From assembly GCA_004194705.1 (NCBI GenBank), contig SADC01000221.1:1-64000 (forward strand): a stretch of DNA of 64,000 nucleotides. The letters are read 5' to 3'. This DNA comes from Ditylenchus dipsaci (Eukaryota > Nematoda > Chromadorea > Rhabditida > Anguinidae). The position numbers were made by a program, and so were the translations under genes. The notes under the pieces are model-generated. The model saw nothing but the letters and a program-made list of their open reading frames with translations, did no database searches and was not told where the DNA came from. Position 1 is the stretch's first letter. Each line of letters opens with the position of its first letter. Shown here one piece after another: positions 10,011 to 21,649 of the stretch.

Positions 10011-13000
10011 ATGAGTGGAAAGTCGCCTGCTGTTAAGAATGCAAAGGATTCTGGCGTCGACAAGACCAATGATGCAGATTCTGATGTTGAAAAGACTGGT
10101 ACTGCTGCTCAGGATTTGGCCAACAAGAGCAAGGAAATCGCTGCTATTGCTGCTGGTGAGGCCGGTGACCACTTCTATACCCAAAAGGTGCTCTTTTGAT
10201 TTTTGTCGGAATGTTTAATTCAGAAAATTTTTCTGAGAAGAACTCATCAGAGTCCCATAGAGAAGTATCTCTTGGGGCAAAGAATACTGTTCTCAGTTTT
10301 TATTTCGAGTTATTTCTAGTCTCTATTATATTTCAATTCATATTTTTGCCCTATTTGATTTTTGGTGGTTGCAGCTGCGAGATTATCTTACTATGATGCA
10401 TATTACCTCTGAAACCTTATTGGAAGTATTTCTTTTTCTCAAAAGGCATGAATGCTACAAATTTAATCGACTCTCCAGAAGAACCTCAAATATTTTCGTG
10501 GTTCGACTACAAATGCAGGTTGGATTGAAATATAAGACAAAGAGCTAGTTCTTCCTCCCCACAACAACTCTAAAATTTATTGTATTCGTATAGACAAATT
10601 GTTTTAAACAGTCTATTCAGTAGTTTTTTTGGGGTGGAAAATCCAGTACTCGAAGTCGAGTAATCGAGTAATATCCAAAATTTTCGAGTATTGACTCGTT
10701 ACTATCAAGCCGAGAAATCGAAAGTTTTTGATATTCCATTCAAAATTAAATATAAGCTCGGATCACATTTGTTCTTCTCTATGCCTTACAGGATTCAGAC
10801 GATCTAATTTTTTTCTAAAAGCTTCATCCAATTTTCGTGTCGAGTAATCAAAAAAACGTCGAATACCAAGTACTTGACTTAAAATTTTGAGTTTTGAAAT
10901 TTTTCGAATAATGGAAAACCCTACGAGTCTCATCAATCTGATTTCACCATGTCAGATGCGATTTGAGTGATCACCTATAACTCCGCCCCGATTGAATATT
11001 TTTAAAAGCTGGGTTTTGCGTTTCAAAAACTCTTATACGCTCTAGCGGTTCCATTTTTCGATTTTTCATTTTTACCCATTAATTTTGTAATTGACCCTAA
11101 TTTTTCTGATTTTTGAGGCTTTAAAATAAAATCCCACATGAGGAATTAAAAGAGATCATACGGTGAGCTGTAGTCCCATAAAAGTGTCAAGATACCTTGT
11201 GCAAAAGATAATTGCGTTAAAGTATAGTCAGCGAGATAATAACGTTGCAGCGAAAATACATTTTTGATTATTCCCAATTTAGGTGAATGTCATCGAAGTC
11301 CTTTCAAGAAGAGCTTGAAGTATCTCGAGGATAATGGTCTCATGGAGGCGATGACTAAGATTCTGGTGGACTATCTGGTTTCGCAAGCTCCCGTTTTGTT
11401 GCTAAAGAACTCCTTCTACAAAGAGGCTCGATATCTGTCGGGTTGGTTTTAAAACTTCTCTTGCCCTTTTTAAATCCTTAATTCACAGAGCTCGAGAAAG
11501 CTGCTATGAAGACTGTGGCCGAGAAGGGCAAGACAATTTCTTTTGATGTGGCTGGCAAGGTTTGTGTTCTTTTCGCTCTTAGTTATCTCTACTGGACTTA
11601 TTTATCTTGCTGTTTAGGCTGTCAAGGGAATGGCTGGTGATTCTGTGGATACCACCAAGGCGACTGAAGATGATTTGGAGACTGAAGACGAAGCCGTTCA
11701 GGCCCTCCTGTCCCTGAGTCACAATTTTTCTGCTGCTGCTGGCAAGATCGTGGATGCTGCTCGCGTCGTTCCGGACTGTTCTAAGTCGGCTACTGCTATG
11801 TCGGATGAGGTCGCTAAAGGTGGTGGTATGTGATCTCTTCAACCTTTTGACTTGAATTTAAAGGATTGGTTTGCAGGCGAGAAGGCTGAAGATGTTGGTG
11901 GCAGGGCTGGTGACCACTTCTATACCCTAAAGGTGCTCTTTCAATTTTTGTCAGAATGCTTGATTCACAAATAATTCTCAAAAAGTAGGGATTAGAGTCC
12001 ACAGAGAAACATAGTTTGAGGCAAAAAATACTGTAGTGTATTCTCAGTTTTTTTGTCTCGAGTTGTTTTTGAATTTCTTTCATACTTCAGTTCATATTTT
12101 TGCCCTATTCGATGGTGCTTGTAGAGGGTGTTTCGAGAAATTCGCCCCTCTTGAAATGGTCATAACTTTTTCAGAGATCGTTTTTCAAAATTCTTTCTTC
12201 GCCAATCGTTTTCTCTTGACGGGCAATTTCGTTTAGTGTATAATAATGTCGAAAACACGATTTTCACTTGCTACCCCCTGTGGTTCTGTTCCTGGTCTGT
12301 GGGTGGCCCCTAGAGGGCTGGAACCCGAAGCACGAGGGGATAAAGCGAAAATCGTGTTTTGACATTATACACTAAACAAAATTGCCCGTCAAGAGAAAAC
12401 GATTGGCGAAAACAGAAATTCGAAAAACGGTCTTTGAAAAAGTTATGACCATTTCAAAAGGGGCGAATTTCTTGAAACACCCTGTAGATGTAAGATCTCT
12501 TCCGCACCATCTTAGCAATTATTTTGCCATGATGCATATTTTGCTATTATGCAAAATAAATTTTACGATGCATATTACTTCTGAAATCTTATTGGAAGTA
12601 TTTCTTTTTCCCAAAAGTCATGAATGCTACAAATTTAATCGACTCTCCAGAAGAACCTCAAATATTTTCGTGGTTCTCCCCCAGAACAACTCTAAAATTT
12701 ATTCTATTTGTATCGAAAAATTGTTTTACACAGTTTTTCGGTACTTCTTTAGTTCTCCTCCCCCCCCCCCTCCCTATACTCGGATTTTTTTGAAAAGTAA
12801 CCCAAATCATCCCCGAACTCATTTTTTCTGCACAACAAGATACGAGAAGCATTTTTAAACCCTTTCTGAATAAGAAAAATATTTTTTTTTCCAAAAAATT
12901 GCCACCGCCCTTCGGGGGTAGATGGTCTTTTTGGGTATTTTCGGGTCATTTTTGGGTGATTTATCACATTTTTCTTGCTGGAGCTGGGCAAAAATAGTCT

Positions 13001-15105
13001 CTAAAGGCATTTTTGATCAAGAGTCTTGCTCGGAATTATGTCTAAGGTAAGTCTGTGCGCGCATCTCTAACCAAACTTGGTTGCTTGGGTTTAAATGCAC
13101 ACACCCACATACCTTAGATACAAATCACTCGAAAATGACTTTGGATGCATAAAAACATGCATACCAGAGTTTATTTATGCGTTTGGCCCTAGAAAGTAAA
13201 AACCTGTTCGAAATCTAGTATCTTCACCTAGATTGTGCTTAGAAAGGGTTAAAATTTGGTCAAAATACCTAAAAAGACCATTTACCCCAAGGGGTGGGTG
13301 ACGATTTTTTTTGATAAAATTCAACTTTTTTATTCAGAAAGTGTTTAGAAATGCTTCTCGTACATTGTTGTGCGGAAAAAATGAGTTCGGGGGTGATTTT
13401 TGGTTACTTTTTGAAAAATCCGAGTATGGGGGGGGTTCACTAAAGAAGTGCCGTTTTTCAGTAGTTTTTATGGGTTGAAAAATCCAGTACTCGAAGTCGA
13501 ACAATCGAGTAATATCCAAAATTTCGAGTATTTACTCGTTACTATCGAGCCGAGAAATCGAAAGTTATTGAGAACCGATAGTCTTTATTACATCTCCATG
13601 AGTAATTATTATTCAACCCTCGAAAAATCCGGAAATTGTTAATCGAAAATGGCCTTAACTCTGAAATCCTAGTTAAAAAATGAAAGGTTGGTGACTATTA
13701 GAGAGTGGAGGTTATCAGAGAATATGCGGCACCCCATTTATAGTTAAAGTGCGCTGGGATCATATTTTTTCTTCTCTATGCGTTACAGAATTCAGATGAT
13801 TTAAATTTTGTTCGGAAGTTTCATCTAATTTTGTATCGAGAAATCAAACATTTTCGAATATCGAGTCAAGTACTCGACTCAAAAATTTTGAGTTTTGAAT
13901 ATTGGTTCGTGTAGAGTACTGAGAAATTTCGAGTAACCGCCGAATCTCATCTATCTGATTTATCATCTTCGAGACTGTTAGAGTAATCTATCTTAACCAC
14001 AATTTCTCTGCAATCACATTCGTTTATAACCTCTATTAACTTTTAAGCCTGACTTTGAAGAAGTATAACTCACCCCGATATTTTGATATTTTGTGAAGCT
14101 GGGTTTTGCACTTTTAAGTCTCACGAGTCCTACCGGTTCCGCTTTTCGATTTCCACCCATTAATTTTGTGATTGACCCTAAATTTTCTGATTTTTGAGGC
14201 TTTAAAAAATAATCTAACATGAGGAACTAAAAGAAGTCATAAGGTGAGTTATAATCCCATTACAGTGTCAAAATACCTTGTGCAAAGGATAATTGCGTTT
14301 AAGTATGGTTAACGAGATAATAAAGTTGCAGCAAAAATACATGTTTTGATTATTCCTAATTCAGGTCAATGTGACGAAAGTTTTTTTCAAGAAGAGCTTG
14401 AGAGTTCTCAAGGAGAAAGAGCTAATGGGTGTGATGACAACGATTCTGGTGGACCATCTGATTTCGCAAGCTCCCATTTTGTTGCTGGAGAACTCCTTCT
14501 ACAATGAGGCTAAATATCTGTCGGGTTGGTTCTATAAACTTCTCTTGCCCTTCTTAAAATCCTTTATTCACAGAACTCAAGAAAGCTGCTAGGAAGACTG
14601 TGGCTGATGAGAGCAAGGAAATCACGTATGATGATGCTGGCAAGTTTGGGTTCTTTTCGCTCTTAGTTATCTCTACTGGACTTATTTATCTTGCTGTTTA
14701 GGCTGTCAAGGGAATGGCTGGTGATTCTGTGGATTATACCAACGATTTTTCGATTGAAGATGAATTGACTGCAGTTCAGGCCCTCTTATCATTGAGCCGA
14801 TATTTTTTTGCTGCTGCTGGTAAGATCGTGGGTGCTGCTCGCGTCGTTCCGGACTGTTCTATGTCGGCTGCTGCCATATCGGATGATGTCGCTAATCATG
14901 ATGGTATGTGATATCTTCAACCTTTTGACTTGAATTTAAAGGATTGATTTGGTTGCAGCAAAGAAGGCTGGGGATGCTGGTGGCAAGAGGGCTGGATCTG
15001 ATGACAGTAGAGGTTTGTGATTACTATTTTTTCTATTAGCCTGAATGCAAAAATTCTCTTATAGTTGTCACGAAGAAATTCAAGAATGCAGAAGACAAAC
15101 AGTGA
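10011..15105 (+). CDS. Unrecognised protein with internal exon-block duplication
   Basis: Ten exons fit: 10011-10187, 11283-11441, 11489-11559, 11618-11825, 11877-11932, 14365-14524, 14574-14644, 14702-14903, 14959-15012, 15065-15105. The N-terminus is Lys/Asp/Ala-rich (MSGKSPAVKNAKDSG). Exons 2-5 and 6-9 encode two copies of one unit: a segment with ILVDYLVSQAPVLLLKNSF or ILVDHLISQAPILLLENSF, a short Lys-rich exon, then AVKGMAGDSVD...AAAGKIV.AARVVPDC. The linker AGDHFYTxK ends both exon 1 and exon 5, so the duplication junction is in coding sequence. Exon 10 ends KKFKNAEDKQ-stop. Predicted size is about 400 residues, with no signal peptide or domain I recognise. Two breaks need one base each: near 11300 (exon 2) and at the exon 7 donor, where copy 1 has aaggtttg and copy 2 has aagtttgg. 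An acceptor-like tttcttttcag lies 31 nt before the ATG. The gene model is firm; function is unknown. Confidence 0.7.
12123..12486. mobile_element. Foldback element in intron of the duplicated gene
   Basis: Inverted arms of about 130-150 bp begin AGGGTGTTTCGAGAAATTCG and include cgattggcgaa and ttttagtgtataatnatg-like sequence; the centre is GC-richer. It lies in the intron between exons 5 and 6 and is absent from the equivalent intron between exons 1 and 2. A fragment of the same right end occurs at about 52455-52515. Confidence 0.7.
12740..13452. repeat. Palindrome with F core at its centre (copy 3)
   Basis: Arms of about 185 bp (12740-12935 and 13270-13452) include gtacttctttagt and ctgaataa; C-rich and G-rich tracts pair. 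The F core lies between them. The paralogous intron (about 10.6 kb) lacks the whole palindrome, so it was added after the gene's internal duplication. Confidence 0.75.
12961..13190. repeat. Foldback core F, copy 3
   Basis: Contains gagctgggcaaaaatagtc, gatcaagagtcttgctcgga, tctaaggtaagtctgtgcgc and ataccttagatacaaatcac. The GC-rich central hairpin is deleted, leaving ttggttgcttgggtt. Confidence 0.65.
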
Positions 15106-15400
15106 GGTGCTCCAAAGAGGACTCCAATCACACAGACTATCTGTTAAGCTTTCTTTTTTCGATATGTTCCTCGTAGTTTCTAATAAAGTTCTCCTCGTTT
15201 GTCGTTTTTCGACCCTAGTAGCGAATACCCCCCCCCAACAAATTTTTTTTCAAAATCAGGTTTAACCATTTCTAAGTAATTCTTATGCGCTGAAAACGAT
15301 AAAGAGGTGTTTCAGGCATTTTCTGACGCAAAAAGTTGACTTTTGGAAAAAAAAAATTTGACCGAAATTCGACTTTTTGCCTTGGGGGATCAAAGTATTC

Positions 15401-15516
15401 TACCTCGTTTTGTCACTGGAGCTAGGCAAAAAGAGTCTCCATACGCATTTTATGATCAAGAGTCCTTCTCGGAATTATGTCTAAGGTAAGTGAGTGCGCG
15501 CATCTCTAACCAACCT
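15401..15516. repeat. Foldback core F, copy 4 (left half only)
   Basis: Left arm from ctcgttttgtcactggagc to aggtaagtgagtgcgcgcat, then ends abruptly after ctaaccaacc. No outer palindrome is visible. Confidence 0.65.
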
Positions 15517-16367
15517 CATATGTCATTTTTCTATGTTAGGGATATTAACTTCCTTGCCCAAAAATCATAAGGGGTGTGAGGGACACATCCAAAAATTTTT
15601 ATGGCACTATGGATTCATGACTGTAATGGTTGTTTTTATCAAAAATTTGAATATTTGGTTGTTCTGAAAGTCTGCGACCATTGTTGAGCGCATTTGTTTT
15701 CATTTTGTCTAATTTGTTTCAAATTTTCATTCGAGAACATAATGAATCTAACGCAAATCATCCGGTGGGTTTTCTTTCTCGTTCTATCACAACCTCTTTT
15801 CAACTAATAGAATCAGTAAAGTCTAGAGATCAGAAACTGAATTCCTTTGATGGAAAACATTGTAGACTTGAATGAAATTATTAGAACTCGAATGGGAAGT
15901 GGTAAACCCGCCATAATAAAAAATGAGTGGCTCTTGATCTTATCGACTTGAAGTTGTTATTAACGAGGGAAAAAGAGTTCGCAAATACCAGGAAAGGCAA
16001 TGGATTTTGAGAATTTTTTAGCTGAATGGCATCACTTTCCTCTGTTCGCAACTTTACGCATTTGATTCAACGATTGAAGGCAGCTATATAGTGCACGAAA
16101 AGACGTATCTACCTGATAATGACCTTCTTATTGCATAGTTATTATTAGTTGTTACTGCGAATAAAGGGTTGAAACAAATTCAAAAAAACTCAAAAAAATA
16201 TGTTCAGGGATGGTCGCGAACTTTCTGAACAGCCTGATAGTTTGCTCGTAATTTTCGTGCTTTTTTGCATAAAGTGTTTATAGAACTATTTTTGTGATCA
16301 CGATCAACATGCGCCTATCGCCGCCACTATCGTGTTTCAATATTACATAAATATTTATCGATCGCAT

Positions 16368-16560
16368 ACCCTCCTGGCTACCCTTCTCCTGGGTACCCTC
16401 CTCCTGAGTGCCCCCCTCCTAGCAACTCTCCTTGTTGATAATCTACTCCTGCCTACTCTCCTCCTGTTTCCCCTTCTGACTACCCTTCTCTTGGTTACTC
16501 TCCTGCTGGCCGCCCTCCTCCTGAGTACCTCTCTCCTGGTTTCCATCCTACTGGGTAGCA
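16368..16560. repeat. CTCCTG-rich minisatellite
   Basis: Imperfect units of about 15 bp built on ctcctg and gtacc (for example ccctcctcctgagtgcc). In one strand it gives a Leu/Thr-rich frame and in the other an Arg-rich frame, both judged spurious. Confidence 0.7.
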
Positions 16561-16816
16561 AGGCTGTAAACTCTTCAAGAAGATTATTCCGGAGGAGAAG
16601 AAATCTCTCCTCTCTTTCTTCCGACCGGAAGAAGGATGAGGAAGATGGAAGAGACGAAAACTTTGGGTCGAAGAGGAAGAGCAAATTTTTTCTGCTTCAT
16701 GCAAAGTATTTCTGTTTTTATGCTTCTTCGTCCGGTTGTAAATTTCTCAATCCCAAAATCCCGCAATTAAAAGACGAAGACGTAGAAGACATTTCAACGT
16801 TCTTCCCCAAATATCA

Positions 16817-17280
16817 TTTGTCTGAACGACTATCAAGTGGCCACACTCAACTGGCCTTTTACCTTGTTTTGTAACTGGAACTGGGCAAAAACAGTCTCTA
16901 ATGCATGTATTATCAAGAGTGTTGCTCGGAATCATGTCTAAGGTAAGTGAGTGCGCGCATCTCTAACTCTCAAGCCCCTGCGGCCCCTTCGGGGGCGCAG
17001 GGGGCTTGGTGGCTTGGGTTGAGATGCGCACACCCACATACCTTAGACGCAAATCACTCGAAAGTGACTCTGAATGCATAAATAATGTGTGTATACCAGA
17101 GTTTCCTTATGCGGTAGGCCCCAGTTAACCAAACTGTGTTCCAATTCCATCTTTTTGGGGTCTTCAAGTACTCTATTAGGTCAATTTACTGCGGTAAAAT
17201 ATGCTGCGAAATTTTTTCAAAATGTCCGTGTCCGACTTGAATGTGGCCAGTTGATTGTGGCCAGTCGTTTTGTTCAGCGC
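16817..17280. repeat. Palindrome with F core, copy 5
   Basis: The F core (16858-17130) has the complete hairpin gcggccccttcgggggcgc. Short outer arms flank it: tggccacactcaactggcc at about 16838-16856 pairs with ggccagttgattgtggcca at about 17244-17262, with ctgaac/gttcag further out. Confidence 0.65.
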
Positions 17281-17748
17281 AAAAACTTGACTTTGGGGGA
17301 TAGGGAAAAAATGTAGACCCATTTTTCTTACAAAAAATTGAGAAAAACGACCTTGAGTTTACTAAACTCAAGGTTTTTCCTAGAGTTTGACCTTGAGCTT
17401 GAGTTTTGGAAACACTGGTCCGTCCTAATGTAAGCTGGTCAAAAAGATGGTCTATAAGTCAATTCGCCCACAAATATTTTTATCATTTTTAAGAACCAAA
17501 CAACAACAACGCTATTCTACCCAAATTGTGTGCTGAAAGCGATTTTATTGAGATCAAAATATTTTTTCGTCTAACAGAATCTCAATCCATTGGGTCGGAC
17601 CCTTTCCAAAAGTATCTAAATATTGAAGTTTTTAGTAGCAAATAATTAACACGGGAAAGGGAAATAGAATATCCAGCAAAGGGAAATGTTTGAATTAACA
17701 ATTTTAATTTTCGAAAATATGGCCATATAATTGGTCGATGTTTTCCAA

Positions 17749-18311
17749 GGGCAGGAGTAAGATGCGGCAAATCAGATTGCGACAATTCAAATTGCGGCAA
17801 AATGAAATTCCTACAATTCAAATTGCGACAATTCAAATTGCGGCAAAATGAAATTCCGACAATTCAAATTGCGACAATTCAAATTGCGGCAAAATCAAAT
17901 TGCGACAATTTAAATTGCGGTAATCAAATTTGAAACTTTCAAGTAATGCTTAATCTGCCACCACTATGTGGTCTCGATAAGCTGCCGTCTAAACAGGCTT
18001 GTTTGTGAGATGAGATTTTGCTAGAACCCAAAAAATTGACTAGCTGTACAAAAATCAGCAAACAATCAAACAGCATAATGTGCTGTTTGACAGCAAAAGT
18101 GTCGAATCTTGACCAGCACCATAATTGCTCTACTAAATTCAACAAAAAATGATATACAAATATTTACTCACAAAGTGAACGAAAATACCTAATGTATAAA
18201 ATAACGATCAACCCAAATAGCAGCCCAATGTGACCCTCCCACTTATGCCGCAATTTGAATTGTCGCAATCTGATTTGCCGCAATGTGATTTGCCGCATCT
18301 TACTCCTGCCC
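17749..18311. mobile_element. Word-repeat element (attgcggca), 9-bp TSD
   Basis: The ends are GGGCAGGAGTAAGATGCGG and its inverse. Flanks are the 9-bp duplication gttttccaa (17740-17748 and 18312-18320). The left arm is a run of gcgacaattcaaattgcggc and gaaattc words to about 17935; the right arm has the same words inverted (18245-18300). The middle shows no transposase. The 8-11-bp duplication would fit Mutator-like or hAT-like transposition. Confidence 0.8.
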
Positions 18312-18753
18312 GTTTTCCAAATCTCGTTTTTGACAAATCTCTCCTCGCCAACAAAATTCTGTTTAATCTAAATGGCGGTTAGATCCACACTCGATGCGTT
18401 GCTTCTATTTTATTCACATTTATTTGTGTGGCTTGTGACAAAAAATTGCAAAGCACTTTTGTTTAAGTTATTGCAAGCTTTTGTAGATTGAGAGTTCAGC
18501 AAAAATATTTTCTTTAAAAACAAATTTAATGTTAGAGTACTTGAAAAAAATTAGTCAGGCAAAAATCAGATTTTGGAGAATTCGTGGTGTCTCAAAAAAA
18601 ATCTTCCGACAAAGAGTGAAGGGTGTCTTATCTACCGTCCACTCTTTGTCGTGATTTTGCTGCAGGTATGTTAAATACCAATAAAAAATTTCCAATTTAA
18701 AACAAAATTATTCCTTGCACTTCTTCTGAACCATATTTCTTTAACATTCTCAT

Positions 18754-19246
18754 TTATTTATTTAGTTGACTAAGCAGATTGAAGTCATCTTCACAATAAA
18801 TCCGTCCATTTTGCATATGAAACTGATCTCCAACACAAAACCTAAATTTTTTTACTTGAATTTATAAAAGTGGAGCTAATCAACCTGCTGTCGCATTGCT
18901 GACAAGCAAAACACTGCAAGTGGTACACTCCCTGGCCTGCCTTCATGATCCACTCTGAAGCACCAATGGACTGCAAACAAAGGGAGCATTGACCACTAGC
19001 TCCAAACAATCTGATGTAGTCACGCCAACACAATAACATTGCCTTTTTCCAATAAAGGTCCAACCTAGTTCAGCCAGTCGGCAATTGCAGCAAATACACT
19101 AAAATGGGCTATATTTTGATCAAAAGCCAAGATTAAAAAATAGACACCCTCAAACAGTCATCATGCCAGTGTCTGCCGATAGCGGTCAGGAAGAATTGAT
19201 CTTCTATTGGTTTAGCACAAGCAGCACATACATTTTGTTGAGACAT
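18754..19246 (-). CDS. LIM-only (LMO-type) protein
   Basis: Three exons on the minus strand: 19246-19148, 19098-18885 and 18841-18754, with introns of 49 and 43 nt. The product has two LIM zinc-binding domains and almost nothing else, as in LMO1-4/rhombotins, which are transcription cofactors that bridge LDB with GATA, bHLH or LIM-homeodomain factors. LIM1 ligands: C-A-A-C, WHDDC, CICC. The linker LCWRDYIRLFG is a near match to LMO proteins. LIM2: CSLC, YHLQCFACQQC, and FCVGDQFHMQNGRIYCEDD. The stop follows SQLNK, so the total is about 130 residues, slightly short. The reading frame breaks once in exon 2 at about 19061-19062: CRLAELG is in one frame and DLYWKKAMLLCW in the next; one missing base (T or G in ggttgg) restores the family pattern. 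Exon 1 starts with the ATG directly after tttcag, so either an upstream exon or a trans-spliced leader supplies the 5' UTR. Assignment to an LMO subtype is not certain. Confidence 0.85.
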
Positions 19247-20255
19247 CTGAAATGTCGAGCAACAATTTTTCAGTAGGAAATGCTTCAAGCAACACTGAAT
19301 TTATTTAAAAATACACTTTTTTCTAGAACCTTTTACTGGCCTTATCTGATTTAATTAGCAACTATGATAGCCCTTTGGCACATCAACAAGTCATTAGCTA
19401 GGGTGTAAGCAAACAAATATCTACCACTGCAATTACCAATACAGCTGAATTGATTCAAACCCATTATTAACCCAAACTGCAGAATAAGCATCAGCAAAAA
19501 TTTTTGTTTAATAAAAAGTCTTAAGTTGGCCCACATACTTTTTGAGTTTTACTATTATAATCCCTGTGGGACTTTTTAAAAACTTTATCCGTTTTTAGGA
19601 GACAGGGGTATTTGACTGCATCTCGGCCAAAGACCAGCATTCTCCACATTGCAATGGATTGGGGTGAAAAAGGGAACCGAAAAATGTGGGCTTAGAGAAA
19701 AATACTCTTTGGAGGGGCGAAAACTTGGGCTTTCACGTTTTTGTAATTACATCGAGTCAGTTGATGTCTTATTGAAAACAAAAGATTCCGGCTACGTGCT
19801 GATGTGAATATAAAAAATTTACGAACAGAAAAACATTAAGAAATGCTCGTTTGTACGATTAGCAGCAAAAAGAAGCTTTTTAGCCGCAAAAAAACTTTTT
19901 AGCGGCAAAAAAAGATTTGCCTAGAAAAATGACGTCTGCTACCTACAAGATTCGAAACTGACCCCTAAAAAGTTAATTACATCGACCATTTAGAGTCGCT
20001 GAGTGCATTTCAGAGTTGTAAAAAAGCCAGAGTGGAGTCTTTTGTTGATTTATCATCGAAAAAAATTTCTCGTTTTTTGTGGCTTTTTCTTCGTCATTTT
20101 TGTCAAAAAAACATACCTAATCGGTTGAGATTTACATTTCGCGAAACGCGACTGCTCTTCGCTTTTCTTTTTAAATGATTCTTGTGCCAACTAACAAAAC
20201 TAGTGAAACCGCACAAACCATACTAAAACCATACTAAAAACTCGACACGGACAAT
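19247..20255. other. Intergenic, no recognised feature
   Basis: I see no gene or clear repeat here. A few aaaaagc/agcggcaaaaaa words near 19865-19920 resemble those at 28.5 kb. Confidence 0.5.
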
Positions 20256-20412
20256 TCGTCCTGGCGCCGATTCGTCCTGACGGCCGATTCGTCCTCACTC
20301 ATTAAAAAGGGACAATTCGTCCTCACTCGTTAAAAAGGGACAATTCGTCCTCTACCAATAAACAGGGACAATTCGTCCTCGCTTAGTAAAAGGGACAATT
20401 CGTTCTCCCTTG
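20256..20412. repeat. Tandem word repeat (gacaattcgtcctc)
   Basis: At least six units of gggacaattcgtcctc separated by ctcrytaaaaa spacers. Related words (ggcgccgatt, gacggccgatt) occur inverted at about 44820-44890 and diverged at 39335-39400. It may be one end of a word-repeat transposon that continues to about 21180; no opposite inverted end or target duplication was found. Confidence 0.6.
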
Positions 20413-20555
20413 GCATTGTTCGTACGCCGCATTGTTGAACTGATCTGTATCGATAGTGGCTTTGAATCAAATCTTGCGATCAATATTTTTCTTTCTGCTA
20501 TTTCCGATTTTTACGTTACGCCTCCTCACTATTTTATTTTAGGAAAACCAAACTA

Positions 20556-21148
20556 ATGCAGAACGCTCAGATTGATTTTGCAGTACTCACGCAGCAACTA
20601 GAAATGAATCCAGTCGATCTGATGGAGTTCATTCGTAATGCCGTAAATGCCGTTCATCCACAGAATGTCGAAGTCATGAATGAACAAAATCAGGATCAGC
20701 CTGAAATCGAGCAAGAACTCGGAGCAGTAATTGAAGAAAATGTAATTTTCACTGTTTTTAGTACTCGATTGTTGTTTTATAGGATAACATCTCGATCGTT
20801 CAATCGGAGAAAGGAAAAGACAAGGCGGTGCATAGAGGCTTTCAATTTCGGCAAACCTTCAGAAATAGCGATGCAATAGTGGAAGTTGAACGAAAGGAAG
20901 AATGGTTCATGCAAAGCTGCCTGCATACGGTGCAAGGAAATTCTTCTGCAAGTTTGTTCCACACAAAAAAATCCCACACAATCAAATCCTATGGCAGTTT
21001 GTCAGTCAAACATCAAAGGCCGCAGTGGACAACGAGAAGTGAATTGTCCTTGATTTTACAAATCGTTTATTGTTTTAGAAGTCTCAATGTGGTGCATCGA
21101 GAGTCAATGTCAGGAAGTGCTGTTCGTAAGAGTCAATTGTTCCAGTAA
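20556..21148 (+). pseudogene. Decayed transposon-type ORF, possible FLYWCH-like finger
   Basis: A start at 20556 (MQNAQIDFAVLTQQ) runs to an apparent intron (gtaattttc...ttttatag, about 20740-20781) and then DNISIVQSEKGKDKAVHRGF and FQFRQTFRN, which resembles the start of a FLYWCH zinc finger (S-x-G-K then H-x-G-[FY]-x-F-R). The expected W-x-C and CxA part is present only if the frame slips near 20910. FLYWCH fingers are common in Mutator-like transposases and genes derived from them. The gene lies between word-repeat tracts (20256-20412 and 21083-21180). No DDE catalytic core was found. Family assignment is weak. Confidence 0.3.
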
Positions 21149-21185
21149 CGGAAGTCAATTGTGCGAGAGTCAATTTCCGTTTGTC
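21083..21185. repeat. Word repeat (gagtcaattg/ggaagtcaattg)
   Basis: Five to six imperfect repeats of gagtcaatt and tgtcaatg. Possibly the right end of an element starting at 20256, though its words differ from the left end. Confidence 0.4.
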
Positions 21186-21335
21186 AATGTTAATGCAACC
21201 AGGAGTGTGTTTTTATTCTCAGCTGTGAAGATGTGTTTGTATTCTGTGATATTTAGCGCATAGACGTTAGTCATTTAGGTGTTGTTTTTGGTAACTTCTG
21301 CAATTCAAACTTTCTTTCGGGCCCATCATAGCGTG

Positions 21336-21635
21336 CGCATGCCCTTTTAGCTTTTTTGTAGTCCTACCTTGTGCTTTCTGTGGTCAAGTGGTCTCAGGAA
21401 GGGCGTTCTGTGCGTTTCAAAAAATTAGGCGGGCTAGCAAATTTTTTTCGAACCGTTCTAGTTTTCACCAGTTTCGCGCGTAGTTTCACATCTGGTATTT
21501 ATACTACTTCTTAAAATAAGGCAGAAAACTTCGGGAATCTAGAAGAGGCGCTTATAAAAAGTTTTCCATAAGAAAAACACCGTTGGTCCAGATCTTTTCC
21601 CTGTGCACGTACGAACATTCTCTTCAATGAACTCT
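21336..21635. repeat. Diverged AGGGGCATGCCC-type element
   Basis: Shares gtgcgtttcaaaaaattagg, gaaccgttct and gcagaaaactt with 7836-8076. The ends are degraded and no clean TTAA pair remains. Confidence 0.45.
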
Positions 21636-21649
21636 CTTATAGTTATAAT

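Larger units (their letters stand above)
15106..18753. other. Gene-free tract
   Basis: Between the duplicated gene and the LMO gene there is only repetitive and featureless sequence: a half copy of core F (15401-15516), a CTCCTG minisatellite (16368-16560), an F-containing palindrome (16817-17280) and a word-repeat element (17749-18311). Stretches 15520-16330, 17310-17740 and 18321-18753 hold nothing recognised. The 180-codon frame at 16332 is produced by the minisatellite. Confidence 0.65.

Noticed and set aside
9801..10184. 127-codon minus-strand frame
   Set aside because: Antisense to exon 1 of the duplicated gene and its upstream region; no recognisable content.
16332..16874. 180-codon Leu/Thr-rich frame
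   Set aside because: It is a translation of a CTCCTG minisatellite; the opposite strand gives an equally long Arg-rich frame, and no domain or splice structure is seen.
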